The notes beneath the pieces are model-generated. The model had not been told where the DNA came from. It was given only the letters and a program-made list of their open reading frames with translations, and searched no databases. A program made the position numbers and the translations under genes. From NCBI GenBank assembly GCA_043746555.1, contig JAYTQU010000220.1, forward strand, positions 1-23,668: DNA of 23,668 nucleotides, read 5' to 3'. Positions 7,774-14,231 of this stretch are shown here, in pieces; positions within the stretch are counted from its first letter, which is position 1, and each line of letters opens with the position of its first letter. This DNA comes from CAZQYC01 sp043746555. Its GTDB lineage: Bacteria; Pseudomonadota; Gammaproteobacteria; Steroidobacterales; Steroidobacteraceae.

Positions 7774-8292
7774 ATGATCGAAAAAATTACGCCCATCCAT
7801 TCCGGCCGCGTCTTGCAACTCAACATCGAGCGGGTAATGCTACCGAACGGTGCCGTTGCGGATTTGGAGATTGCCCATCATCCGGGTGGCGCCGCCATCG
7901 TCGCCGTCGATGTCGAGCGACGCGTGTGCCTGTTGTATCAGTTTCGACACGCCGCCGGAGGTTGGATTTGGGAATTGCCCGCCGGCAAGATTGACCATCG
8001 CGAACCACCCATCGATACCGCACATCGGGAACTGGCCGAGGAAGCGGGAGTGCGCGCGTCGCAGTGGCAATCGTTGGGGAGTTATCTCAGTTCGCCCGGC
8101 GTCTTTACGGAAGTGATTCATTTGTATTTCGCTACTCAGTTAACGCCGGCTCCGCAGGCACCGGAAGAGCACGAAGTGTTTCGAGTTGAATGGCGTGCGT
8201 TTGACGAAGTATTGGCATTGGCGCAGTCGGGAGAACTGCGCGACGGTAAAACCTTGGTGGGGATTTTTCGCGCTGCCCAATTTATTCGCTGA
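7774..8292 (+). CDS. Nudix hydrolase, ADP-ribose pyrophosphatase type
   Basis: A 172-residue protein with a perfect Nudix box, G-x5-E-x7-REL-x-EE-x-G, at residues 71-92 (GKIDHRE to RELAEEAG). The upstream strand LLYQFRHAAGGWIWELPAG matches the ADP-ribose pyrophosphatase subgroup, where QFR and ELPAG line the adenine and ribose site. These enzymes hydrolyse ADP-ribose and other nucleotide sugars to AMP plus sugar phosphate with Mg2+. Length fits, though it is slightly short of NudF (about 209). The start ATG at 7774 overlaps the stop of a trivial 5-codon ORF. There is no operon partner; the next gene starts 165 bases later. Confidence 0.9.
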   Translation: MIEKITPIHSGRVLQLNIERVMLPNGAVADLEIAHHPGGAAIVAVDVERRVCLLYQFRHAAGGWIWELPAGKIDHREPPIDTAHRELAEEAGVRASQWQSLGSYLSSPGVFTEVIHLYFATQLTPAPQAPEEHEVFRVEWRAFDEVLALAQSGELRDGKTLVGIFRAAQFIR

Positions 8293-8457
8293 TTTCATCG
8301 GCTGTGTTGATCGGAAACAAATCGTAAGAGTTTTCGACGAATAACATAACTCTCACATCGAAGTCGCGAGTCATGCATCCGGTGCACACTTTCCCGCACA
8401 ATAACGCTAGAATTCACGCACAAGAACAATAGAGCACTTGGGGGCAGAGGTGCGGTA

Positions 8458-8850
8458 GTGAGTGACGAGGTCCGATCGAAAGTGAATCCTTCCAAATTCG
8501 GTTTTGCCGAGCGGCGCGTATCGCCGCGACGCGAAGACCCGGGTAAACTTGCATTTGACGATCGTGGCAATGCGCAATATGCCTGGGTTGACGAGCGCAT
8601 GTTGGAAGAAGGGGAGGACGCCGACACGCGTCGGTTACGCGCATTGTCGGTTGCTAACTTGGTGTTGGTCGATGACGAGCCGCCACCAGATGCGAAACAA
8701 GTGGCGCTCAATATGCTGGGCGTTCGTCAAGGTTACAATCCATACGACAGCGGCATGCTAAAGAAGGACGCGTACAAGAAGCCGCGCAATCTTCGTGCGC
8801 TATCGCAATGGATTGAGATGCAGAACAAGCCGGCAGAGTCGGAAGAATAA
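8458..8850 (+). CDS. Conserved-looking hypothetical protein
   Basis: A 130-residue soluble, highly charged protein I do not recognise. It starts with GTG at 8458; GAGG 7 bases upstream supports this start and no in-frame ATG is nearby. The N-terminal third is basic (AERRVSPRRED), the middle is acidic with EEGEDAD, and the C-terminal part holds NPYDSGML and KKPRNLRALSQWIEMQNK. There is no signal peptide or transmembrane segment. The gene converges on the unknown operon 8852-10133 with only one base between the two stop codons, so the transcripts must overlap. Confidence 0.72.
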   Translation: MSDEVRSKVNPSKFGFAERRVSPRREDPGKLAFDDRGNAQYAWVDERMLEEGEDADTRRLRALSVANLVLVDDEPPPDAKQVALNMLGVRQGYNPYDSGMLKKDAYKKPRNLRALSQWIEMQNKPAESEE

Positions 8851-8851
8851 T

Positions 8852-9490
8852 CTACTCGTTCGTGCGCCGGACTTTTTCGGCGTGACCGCATCGATAAAAT
8901 CGCCGCAATTCCGCAAGCCAAGCCTCCGGTCGCTGTCGTCGCACGCGCAAAAATCTTTCATCGAGTTTGCGACAGAAGCGCGCCGCATGACGATTGGCGA
9001 GTCGGTAACGCTCGGCGCTCTCGTCGTCCAGCTCGCTCACGAACTCAATGCGGTCGAACATCGATTCGTGCAGACGCGACGGAAAGCGACCGCTTTGCTG
9101 CTGCGTCAGTAAAAGTAGCGCGCCGGCATATTTATCGACTTCCGCTTGCAATTCCAACTCCAACAACGAAACCGGAATGCCTCGCTCGATACGCCACGTT
9201 AGATAATGAAAATGACTGACGCCTTCGAATGCGGTGCAAAAATCCGAAAGATTGTCGCCGTTAAGCATGTTCAGCGGATTGTTCTTGGCCAGCCGGGCCA
9301 AGACGGCGGCGTCGATGAATACACCGAGTTGCGCGCCGTCGCCCGATTGCGCAATCACTACTTGCTCGTCGCTACAATTGGTCGGCAAATCGAGCTGTTG
9401 ACGATCGGTCGTCAAAAAATCGTCGACGTCATAGACGCTCGGCGCATCGTAGAACTGCGCGAGCAAAGCCTGCATCTGTCGCAACATCAT
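8852..9490 (-). CDS. Hypothetical protein, second gene of an unknown pair
   Basis: A 212-residue predicted soluble protein. Recognisable blocks are an N-terminal alpha/beta part with DEQVVIAQSGDGAQLGVFID and a helical middle with LNGDNLSDFCTAFEGVSHF and ISLLELELQAEVDK-like text (SLLELELQAEVDKYAG). The Arg-rich C-terminus (150-212) is basic. From memory I associate this with conserved proteobacterial proteins of unknown function that occur beside the gene upstream; I cannot confirm it here. It follows the 9516-10133 gene by 25 bases on the same strand, so the two are almost certainly cotranscribed. There are two possible ATG starts in a row (9490 and 9487). Confidence 0.8.
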   Translation of the reverse strand: MMLRQMQALLAQFYDAPSVYDVDDFLTTDRQQLDLPTNCSDEQVVIAQSGDGAQLGVFIDAAVLARLAKNNPLNMLNGDNLSDFCTAFEGVSHFHYLTWRIERGIPVSLLELELQAEVDKYAGALLLLTQQQSGRFPSRLHESMFDRIEFVSELDDESAERYRLANRHAARFCRKLDERFLRVRRQRPEAWLAELRRFYRCGHAEKVRRTNE

Positions 9491-9515
9491 GCGTGCCGCT
9501 CAATACCCGTACTGG

Positions 9516-10133
9516 TCAATGGCCGCGCGCGATCGAGTTTGCCACCGGCGCAACTCCCAAGCGACATAGAATTCGATGAGCGCGCGAACTACCTGTTTTG
9601 AGCCAGATTTCGTAGAGACGCAGCACATCCTTGTCGCTATGTGAGTAGTCGGTCTCCGCCACTTCGTTGAGAACATCGACAAGGTATTGAAATTTTTTGG
9701 CGAGCTCGGCGAAGACTTCCGGCAGAGCCGGCGCACGCACCGATTCCGCCAGGGTTCCATAGGCGCGACCACCCATCGCAATGTGATAGTCCACATCGAC
9801 CAATTTGCGGGCAAAACTGTGCGCGAAAAATCCAGCGATAAATAGCGATACATCGCCGAGTCTGCGTAGCAATCGGTGCCGCGCTTCGATAGTTGGCGCT
9901 TGTAGCGCTTCGGCAAGTAACAATGCCAACGGCCGCAGTCGCACGCCTTCGTTCGTGCGTTCGTAGAGTTCTTCGGATCGCGCGAAAGTCGTGAGCACGT
10001 TGACCACGTAGTGTTCGGTGTGATCGTCCACTGACACGTGTTGCTTGCGTAGCGCGCCTTGCACAGAGTCACGAAAGAACTCGCGGAGATTCGTTACCGC
10101 TATGGGAGACGATTGGCTATCGGTCATTGCCAT
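9516..10133 (-). CDS. Hypothetical protein, first gene of an unknown pair
   Basis: A 205-residue, mostly helical, soluble protein of unknown function. A central block LRRLGDVSLFIAGFFAHSF followed by VDVDYHIAMGGRAYGTLAE looks strongly conserved in style, with invariant-looking Gly and aromatic residues. There is no signal peptide. I place the start at the ATG at 10133, preceded by GAGGTG; a GTG at 10136 and an ATG at 10127 are alternatives. It leads a two-gene operon with 8852-9490 and has a 657-base upstream gap containing repeats. Confidence 0.8.
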   Translation of the reverse strand: MAMTDSQSSPIAVTNLREFFRDSVQGALRKQHVSVDDHTEHYVVNVLTTFARSEELYERTNEGVRLRPLALLLAEALQAPTIEARHRLLRRLGDVSLFIAGFFAHSFARKLVDVDYHIAMGGRAYGTLAESVRAPALPEVFAELAKKFQYLVDVLNEVAETDYSHSDKDVLRLYEIWLKTGSSRAHRILCRLGVAPVANSIARGH

Positions 10134-10470
10134 CACGATGCACCTCTTTCACAAAGGGTCGCTACAACACCGTCCCAGCTCAATAGACTGGTGCAACCAG
10201 ACCACGGCAACTCGTTCGGCAGCAGCGCTGTTGCAACGAAGGCATTGCAACTTGTATGCCTATCGATCATATCGGCACGTGCAACGAGTTGTTGGAGGTT
10301 GCGTTCGGAAATTGGCCGATGCGTCGTCGACAACCGTGAACGGCTTCGAAGTTTTGGATTAGCAGTCGAGACGACACTTTGCTAAGTGCGGACGATTGCG
10401 CACAGTTCCAATGCAAGCGGAAATCCATTTGCACCGGATGGCGCGCCGGCCGGAAAATGCTCCGACATTT
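10134..10470. other. Gene-poor stretch upstream of the unknown pair
   Basis: No convincing gene is present; the open frames here have no domain-like text. On the minus strand TTGCCG and TCTATT with a 17-base spacer (near 10184-10213) are a weak promoter candidate for the unknown pair. An interrupted palindrome GTTGCAA/TTGCAAC (10230-10236 and 10245-10251) could be an operator. Confidence 0.35.
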
Positions 10471-10652
10471 CCGACCTACACGGACGTAGGGAATGCAGGT
10501 GTTGCTGGCTCGTGACTATTCCTGACAACACGAGCATTTCCGACATCCTTGTAGGGTCAGAGCAATCACCTGCCAGAATTTCTGACCCACACGGAAGTGG
10601 GAAATGCCGGCGTCATTTGGAACATTCGCCGGCCTATATCCCTGTAGGTCAA
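10471..10652. repeat. BIME-like cluster of four alternating REP-like units
   Basis: Four related units occur at 10471-10499 (+), 10531-10560 (-), 10582-10610 (+) and 10623-10652 (-). The core is roughly TGACC, Y-ACACGGA, N-GT-R-GG, AAATGC. The two plus units form stems CCTAC/GTAGG and CCCAC/GTGGG, a compensatory base-pair change that keeps pairing. Alternating orientation is typical of bacterial interspersed mosaic elements mobilised by RAYT transposases. No such transposase gene lies in the window. Confidence 0.7.
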
Positions 10653-10682
10653 GAAAAACCCCGTGCTGCAAGCAGCACGGGG
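10652..10682 (-). terminator. Intrinsic terminator of the second RRM gene
   Basis: CCCCGTGCTG (10659-10668), loop CAAG, and CAGCACGGGG (10673-10682) make a perfect 10-bp stem. On the minus strand it is followed by TTTTTCTT, a strong rho-independent signal. It lies 111 bases past the stop of the glycine-rich RRM gene and separates it from the REP-like cluster and the unknown operon. Confidence 0.88.
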
Positions 10683-10793
10683 ATTCATTTACCGGCAATC
10701 GGAAGTTATTTAACCAAAGCTATTGAGTGGTAGCCGGCAATAATCTGGCGTTACTATTTTTGGATCTAACGAATCAATTGTGAACAGCGGCCG

Positions 10794-11108
10794 TTACCAG
10801 CGGCCACCACCGCCACCACCACCGCCGCCACCGCCGCGAGGACCACGACCGCCGCCGCCACCGGCAGGACGCTCTTGTGCTTCGTTAACACGGAGCGGAC
10901 GGCCGCCCATGTCTTTGCCATTCAAAGATTGAATGGCGCGAGCAGCGTCGGCGCGCGGCATTTCGACGAAGCCAAAGCCACGCGGACGACCGGTTTCGCG
11001 ATCGTTGATGAGCGCGACCGATTCCACGGTGCCGTGTTCTTCAAACATCTGGCGCACTTGACCCTCGTCCGCGGTGAACGGCAAGTTACCAACATAGATC
11101 TTAGTCAT
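10794..11108 (-). CDS. RRM-domain RNA-binding protein with glycine-rich tail
   Basis: A 104-residue protein. The RRM has RNP2 IYVGNL (4-9) and RNP1 RGFGFVEM (43-50), followed by a tail from about residue 81 of Gly runs broken by Arg-Pro (PAGGGGGRGPRGG) and ending GGRW. This architecture matches small cold-inducible glycine-rich RNA-binding proteins of bacteria and plants. The tail is an RGG-like flexible extension that can add nonspecific RNA contact or promote phase separation; that is inference. It is paralogous to 4134-4409 (about three quarters identical over the first 80 residues). The tail is encoded by a GGN-rich triplet run prone to length change. The gene is alone between a long leader and a strong terminator. 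Confidence 0.93.
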   Translation of the reverse strand: MTKIYVGNLPFTADEGQVRQMFEEHGTVESVALINDRETGRPRGFGFVEMPRADAARAIQSLNGKDMGGRPLRVNEAQERPAGGGGGRGPRGGGGGGGGGGGRW

Positions 11109-11415
11109 ATCAATACAGTCTCACTGAAATAGCCTCGAGCGCATTTCCTTACAAATAAAGAAAGCTGCAACTACGAGGCCTGGTTCACGATCGGGCTCCG
11201 CCCGCGGCACGCCAACGTTTAATACGAAGTGTTATTCGTGTCGACCGTCTGCGCCCCGGTTCAGGTCCCAGGCCTTTAAGTTCGCGTCTCGTCGGATCTT
11301 TTCGGGAGCTGCTGGCAGCAGCCTGTCGATTCGTAAATCCTCATGGATCAAAGATCGATTCGGCTTCTAAACCAGAGAAAAAAACACAGGCTAAGGCAAC
11401 GAACTGGCGCGGAGC
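11109..11415 (-). promoter_or_regulatory. Long upstream region of the second RRM gene
   Basis: About 300 bases with no gene. The minus strand contains a GCTGCT-GCC-AGCAGC hairpin near 11311-11325 and an ACGAA/TTCGT dyad near 11224-11240. A GTGAACCAGG block near 11180 loosely resembles GTGAGCCAGG in the leader of the paralogue. A long untranslated leader is plausible, as in cold-shock genes, but no promoter can be fixed by eye. Confidence 0.3.
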
Positions 11416-11417
11416 CT
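11378..11417 (-). terminator. Weak terminator after the HAD gene and small ORF
   Basis: On the minus strand AGGCT (11417-11413) and AGCCT (11392-11388) can pair across a 20-base loop, followed after GTG by seven U residues (11384-11378). The stem is short, so confidence is modest. The U-run position fits the end of the metZ-HAD transcript. Confidence 0.4.
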
Positions 11418-11520
11418 ACGCCAAACGCCATCCGAAAAGCAAATAGGCCAGGTAAGAACTCAGCGTCACTGGCGAGGTGCGGTTAAGCAACAAAAATACC
11501 ACTTTGCCCTCATGCGTCAC
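11416..11520 (-). CDS. Possible 34-residue membrane peptide
   Basis: A short frame starting GTG at 11520 that overlaps the HAD stop codon as GTGA, an arrangement suited to translational coupling. The product begins VTHEGKVVFLLLNR and ends TLSSYLAYLLFGWRLA. It is hydrophobic with aromatic and basic residues at the ends, as in small single-span membrane proteins. It ends next to the likely terminator, so it would be the last gene of the operon. I do not recognise a family. A chance frame is possible given its length. Confidence 0.38.
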   Translation of the reverse strand: MTHEGKVVFLLLNRTSPVTLSSYLAYLLFGWRLA

Positions 11521-12215
11521 CCTGCTTGCGAGGGTGAAAGCAACGGTTCTAATTCATCGAGCCGTGCAATCGTTTGGGGCTGCGATCCATGTTCCTGCGA
11601 CCACAATGCACCGGTGCGATTGACCCATACCGGTTGCATGCCTATCGCGCGGGCACCTTGCACGTCGGCGATCGGATCGTCGCCCACAAACAAGATTTGT
11701 TCGGCGTTGAGCGCAGACTTTTGCAGTACATGGTTGAATGCTGCCGTGTCCGGCTTCAACGCACCGACATCACGCGCCGCAAAGCGTGCTTCAAAATGAT
11801 GATCGAGACCGATCGCCGACAAGTCGGCGTTGCCATTGGTCAACGTGAAGAGTCGATAGCGCCGACGCAACGCCGTCAACACTTCCGGAACTTCCTTGTA
11901 GGGCACGACTGAATTACGCGCTCGATAAAATACCGCGAAGGCTTCTTCGGCGACGGGTTGTGCGTAACCGACCGCTTGCGCACAGCGATGCACCGAGGCT
12001 TTGCGCAGATAGGTAAAGTCGTGTCGCATTTGCGGTTCGTCTTGCACGACACGCTCGCGCTCCACGCGCAATGCATCGAGACTATAGCGAGCGGTGATAC
12101 GCGGATAGCGCTCGACCAAAAAAGCGTATGCCTCTTGTTCAGCGCGCAGGATCGCGGGCCACACATCCCACAACGTGTTGTCGAGATCGAAACAGATGGC
12201 GCGGATGCGGTGCAT
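11517..12215 (-). CDS. HAD-superfamily hydrolase, YigB-like phosphatase
   Basis: A 232-residue haloacid-dehalogenase-type phosphatase. Motif I is FDLDNT with Asp10 (nucleophile) and Asp12, motif II is TNGN (Thr126), motif III is Lys154 in GALKPD, and motif IV is GDDPIAD (Asp179/Asp180). A helical cap (about 20-105) sits between motifs I and II, giving subfamily I. Overall text (ILRAEQEAYAF, HDFTYLRKASV) resembles E. coli YigB, which dephosphorylates FMN and the riboflavin intermediate; the substrate here is not proven. The gene lies 54 bases after metZ on the same strand, so it is probably cotranscribed, and the gap holds a dispersed repeat copy. Confidence 0.88.
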   Translation of the reverse strand: MHRIRAICFDLDNTLWDVWPAILRAEQEAYAFLVERYPRITARYSLDALRVERERVVQDEPQMRHDFTYLRKASVHRCAQAVGYAQPVAEEAFAVFYRARNSVVPYKEVPEVLTALRRRYRLFTLTNGNADLSAIGLDHHFEARFAARDVGALKPDTAAFNHVLQKSALNAEQILFVGDDPIADVQGARAIGMQPVWVNRTGALWSQEHGSQPQTIARLDELEPLLSPSQAG

Positions 12216-12233
12216 TACGAAGAGGGCTATGGG

Positions 12234-12262
12234 TCACCGGCTACGGGTCAACGGGCCAGAAC
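12234..12262 (+). repeat. Degenerate copy of the dispersed intergenic repeat
   Basis: TCACCGGCTACGGGTCAACG followed by GGCCAGAAC sits in the 54-base metZ-HAD gap. It keeps the GGCT, GGTCAAC and CCAGAAC blocks of the copy at 3921-3959 but has lost several bases and the central CCGG pairing. Confidence 0.4.
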
Positions 12263-12269
12263 GGGAAAA

Positions 12270-13454
12270 TCAGATTGCGGCGAGACCACGTTGGATGTCG
12301 TCCTTCAAGTCGGCCATGTCTTCGAGGCCGATGGAAATGCGTAGCAAGCCTTCGACGATTCCAGCGCGTTCGCGCTCGGCAGGCGTGATGCGCGCGTGGG
12401 TGGTGGTGCACGGATGCGTAATCGTGGTTTTCACGTCGCCCAAATTCGCCGTAATCGACATGAGTTTAATCGCATCGACAAAACGCCAGGCTCCCTCGCG
12501 TCCGCCCAAAACTTCTACCGCAACGATGCCGCCGAAGCCCGTCTGCTGTTTCATTGCGAGCGCGTGTTGCGGATGAGAAGGCAAACCCGCGTAGTGGACG
12601 CGACTCACTTTGGATTGCTTTTCAAGCCAGGTCGCCAGCTCCAATGCCGCAGCAGAGTGCGCGTTCATACGCAGTTGCAATGTTTCCAATCCCTTCAAGA
12701 ACACCCAAGCATTGAATGGACTCATGGACGGCCCCACCGTGCGCATGAAATTCCACACGTCCTTGCCGACGAATTCCTTCGAACCGACCACAGCGCCACC
12801 CATGCAACGACCTTGGCCATCGAGAAATTTCGTGGCCGAATGAATGATCACGTCCGCGCCAAACGCAAACGGCTTTTGCAATGCCGGCGTGCAAAAACAA
12901 TTGTCGACGGCCAATACGATGCCTCGTTCGTGCGCGACGTCCGCGATGCCGCGAATATCGGCGATTGCCGAGAGCGGATTCGACGGCGTCTCCAGGAAAA
13001 ATAATTTCGTGTTCGGCTTTCGAGCGGCTCGCCAAGCATCGTTGTCGTCGAGCCGCACGAAAGTTGTCTCGACACCGAACTTGCCCAGATATCGATTCAG
13101 CAACCCGATCGTGGTGCCGAACACGCTTTCGGAACACACCACATGATCGCCCGCTTTCAGAAGCGCCATGCAAAGCGACATGATGGCACTCATGCCGGAC
13201 GCGGTACCGACACACGCTTCGCCTCCTTCCATTGCCGCCAATCGCTCTTCAAAACAACGAACGGTGGGATTAGTAAAGCGCGAATAGATATTGCCGGGTT
13301 CCGCTTCGGAAAAACGCGCCGCTGCTTGTGCCGCACTCGTAAAGACAAAGCTGGAAGTCGGAAAAATAGGCTCCGAGTGTTCGCCCTCGTGCGTGCGCGC
13401 ATGACCGGCGCGAATGGCAAGCGTGGCTAATCGATATTCGTTATCGGATGACAT
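12270..13454 (-). CDS. metZ: O-succinylhomoserine sulfhydrylase
   Basis: A 394-residue PLP enzyme of the Cys/Met metabolism (cystathionine gamma-synthase) family. PLP Lys209 lies in HSATKFLDGQGR, and YSRFTNPT (57-64) and ASGMSA supply the phosphate and neighbouring-subunit contacts. The text around EGEHSEPIFPTSSFVF, DNCFCTPALQ and TANLGDVKTTITHP is closely similar to Pseudomonas MetZ as I recall it. It makes homocysteine from O-succinylhomoserine and sulfide in direct-sulfhydrylation methionine synthesis. I chose the ATG at 13454 because the family alignment starts there; an upstream GTG at 13523 would add 23 unlike residues. Neither start has a strong Shine-Dalgarno. The usual purF/cvpA neighbours of pseudomonads are absent. 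Confidence 0.92.
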   Translation of the reverse strand: MSSDNEYRLATLAIRAGHARTHEGEHSEPIFPTSSFVFTSAAQAAARFSEAEPGNIYSRFTNPTVRCFEERLAAMEGGEACVGTASGMSAIMSLCMALLKAGDHVVCSESVFGTTIGLLNRYLGKFGVETTFVRLDDNDAWRAARKPNTKLFFLETPSNPLSAIADIRGIADVAHERGIVLAVDNCFCTPALQKPFAFGADVIIHSATKFLDGQGRCMGGAVVGSKEFVGKDVWNFMRTVGPSMSPFNAWVFLKGLETLQLRMNAHSAAALELATWLEKQSKVSRVHYAGLPSHPQHALAMKQQTGFGGIVAVEVLGGREGAWRFVDAIKLMSITANLGDVKTTITHPCTTTHARITPAERERAGIVEGLLRISIGLEDMADLKDDIQRGLAAI

Positions 13455-13756
13455 AAGAGGTTCAACGTAGAGACTCGCGAAGCCGTGAGGGGTAAGTATG
13501 AAACGACGCTTACGCGATGTCACTGGCCATGCCGACTATTGACGCCGAGATTTCTTGCGTGCGGTCGGCACGGTCTAAGTTCGTACTGAAGTTTTGGGAC
13601 TCGATCGAGATGACGAATACACCATGGAACTGAGCAAGCAATGGGGAGCCGCCCTTTCCCGTTCGAACGTCATCCGGAAACGCTTACTTTGACGGCGCAT
13701 TAGCCGCAAATCTGGAATTCGTTCGCAAATGCCTATACTTGGTCAGACGGCGGCAC

Positions 13757-14005
13757 TCAAATTCTTTCAATCACCTTTTGTCGCGGAATGCCTTTATGCC
13801 GCTCCATCATTCTCAGTATAGAGTTTAGGGTACCGATACGTAGCGGCGAATGGTCGGGAATACTTGAGCGCTGATGGCCGGGCTTTTCGGTTTCGAGCAC
13901 CATGTGACTGCCGACTTGATGAACAGCTTGGCAATCAAAATGTCGGCACAACGCGGCAGCCAAAACCGGCTGCTCAGATCGCGCGGTAATTTCATCCGGT
14001 TGCAA
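13757..14005 (-). CDS. HicA-like mRNA interferase toxin
   Basis: An 82-residue protein of the HicA/YcfA double-stranded-RNA-binding fold. The core GSHMVLE contains the catalytic-type His34, and the C-terminal IPDHSPLRIGTLNSILRMM matches the family's pattern of a basic-to-polar strand followed by the GTL-x-x-IL helix. HicA toxins cleave mRNA or tmRNA independently of the ribosome when free of antitoxin. The start at 14005 overlaps the antitoxin gene by 14 bases, giving coupled translation. It is somewhat divergent at the N-terminus (longer, MQPDEITARSEQ), so activity is not certain. Confidence 0.78.
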   Translation of the reverse strand: MQPDEITARSEQPVLAAALCRHFDCQAVHQVGSHMVLETEKPGHQRSSIPDHSPLRIGTLNSILRMMERHKGIPRQKVIERI

Positions 14006-14201
14006 CCACTTCGTCTCGTACCAAGTGCAAACGGATATTGACTGGCTTTTGGCGGTCGAAGAAATGCGCTTCTACAGCCTCTCTGACATTTTGACGCAAT
14101 GATTCCCAAGAGCCCGCTTGAGTCACGATATCTTCGCCCAACGCTGCGGCGACAAATCCGCCGTCGGACTCCTGGGTAACCGTAAAAACCAGTTCATGCA
14201 T
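13992..14201 (-). CDS. HicB-like antitoxin
   Basis: A 69-residue protein of the partial RNase-H-like HicB fold. The first strand pair MHELVFTVTQESDGGFVAAAL is the family hallmark, followed by a helix with SWESLRQNVREAVEAHFF. It lacks the C-terminal DNA-binding (HTH or RHH) domain of longer HicB proteins, so it could bind the toxin but probably cannot autoregulate by itself. It precedes the toxin gene, the reverse of the classical hicAB order, and starts 30 bases after the aldehyde dehydrogenase stop. GAGAG upstream serves as ribosome-binding site. Confidence 0.8.
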   Translation of the reverse strand: MHELVFTVTQESDGGFVAAALGEDIVTQAGSWESLRQNVREAVEAHFFDRQKPVNIRLHLVRDEVVATG

Positions 14202-14231
14202 GGCGGTCTCTCAAACTCCTGAACCAATAAA

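Noticed and set aside
7760..7777. Five-codon ORF overlapping the Nudix start as ATGA
   Set aside because: Too short to be distinguished from chance, with no clear ribosome-binding site.
10799..10870. Triplet run of CCN/GGN that looks like a microsatellite or CRISPR-like repeat
   Set aside because: It is the codons of the glycine-rich tail of the RRM protein; there are no spacers.
11121..11144. Seven-codon upstream ORF in the second RRM leader
   Set aside because: The AAGGA is too close to the ATG for good initiation, and there is no sign of a regulatory leader peptide such as repeated codons.
11250..11275. tRNA-like GGTTCAGGTCCC text
   Set aside because: No cloverleaf, acceptor stem or anticodon arm can be assembled around it.
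12396..13004. 202-residue plus-strand frame opposite metZ
   Set aside because: It is a shadow of metZ with no recognisable motif; the minus-strand frame carries all catalytic residues.
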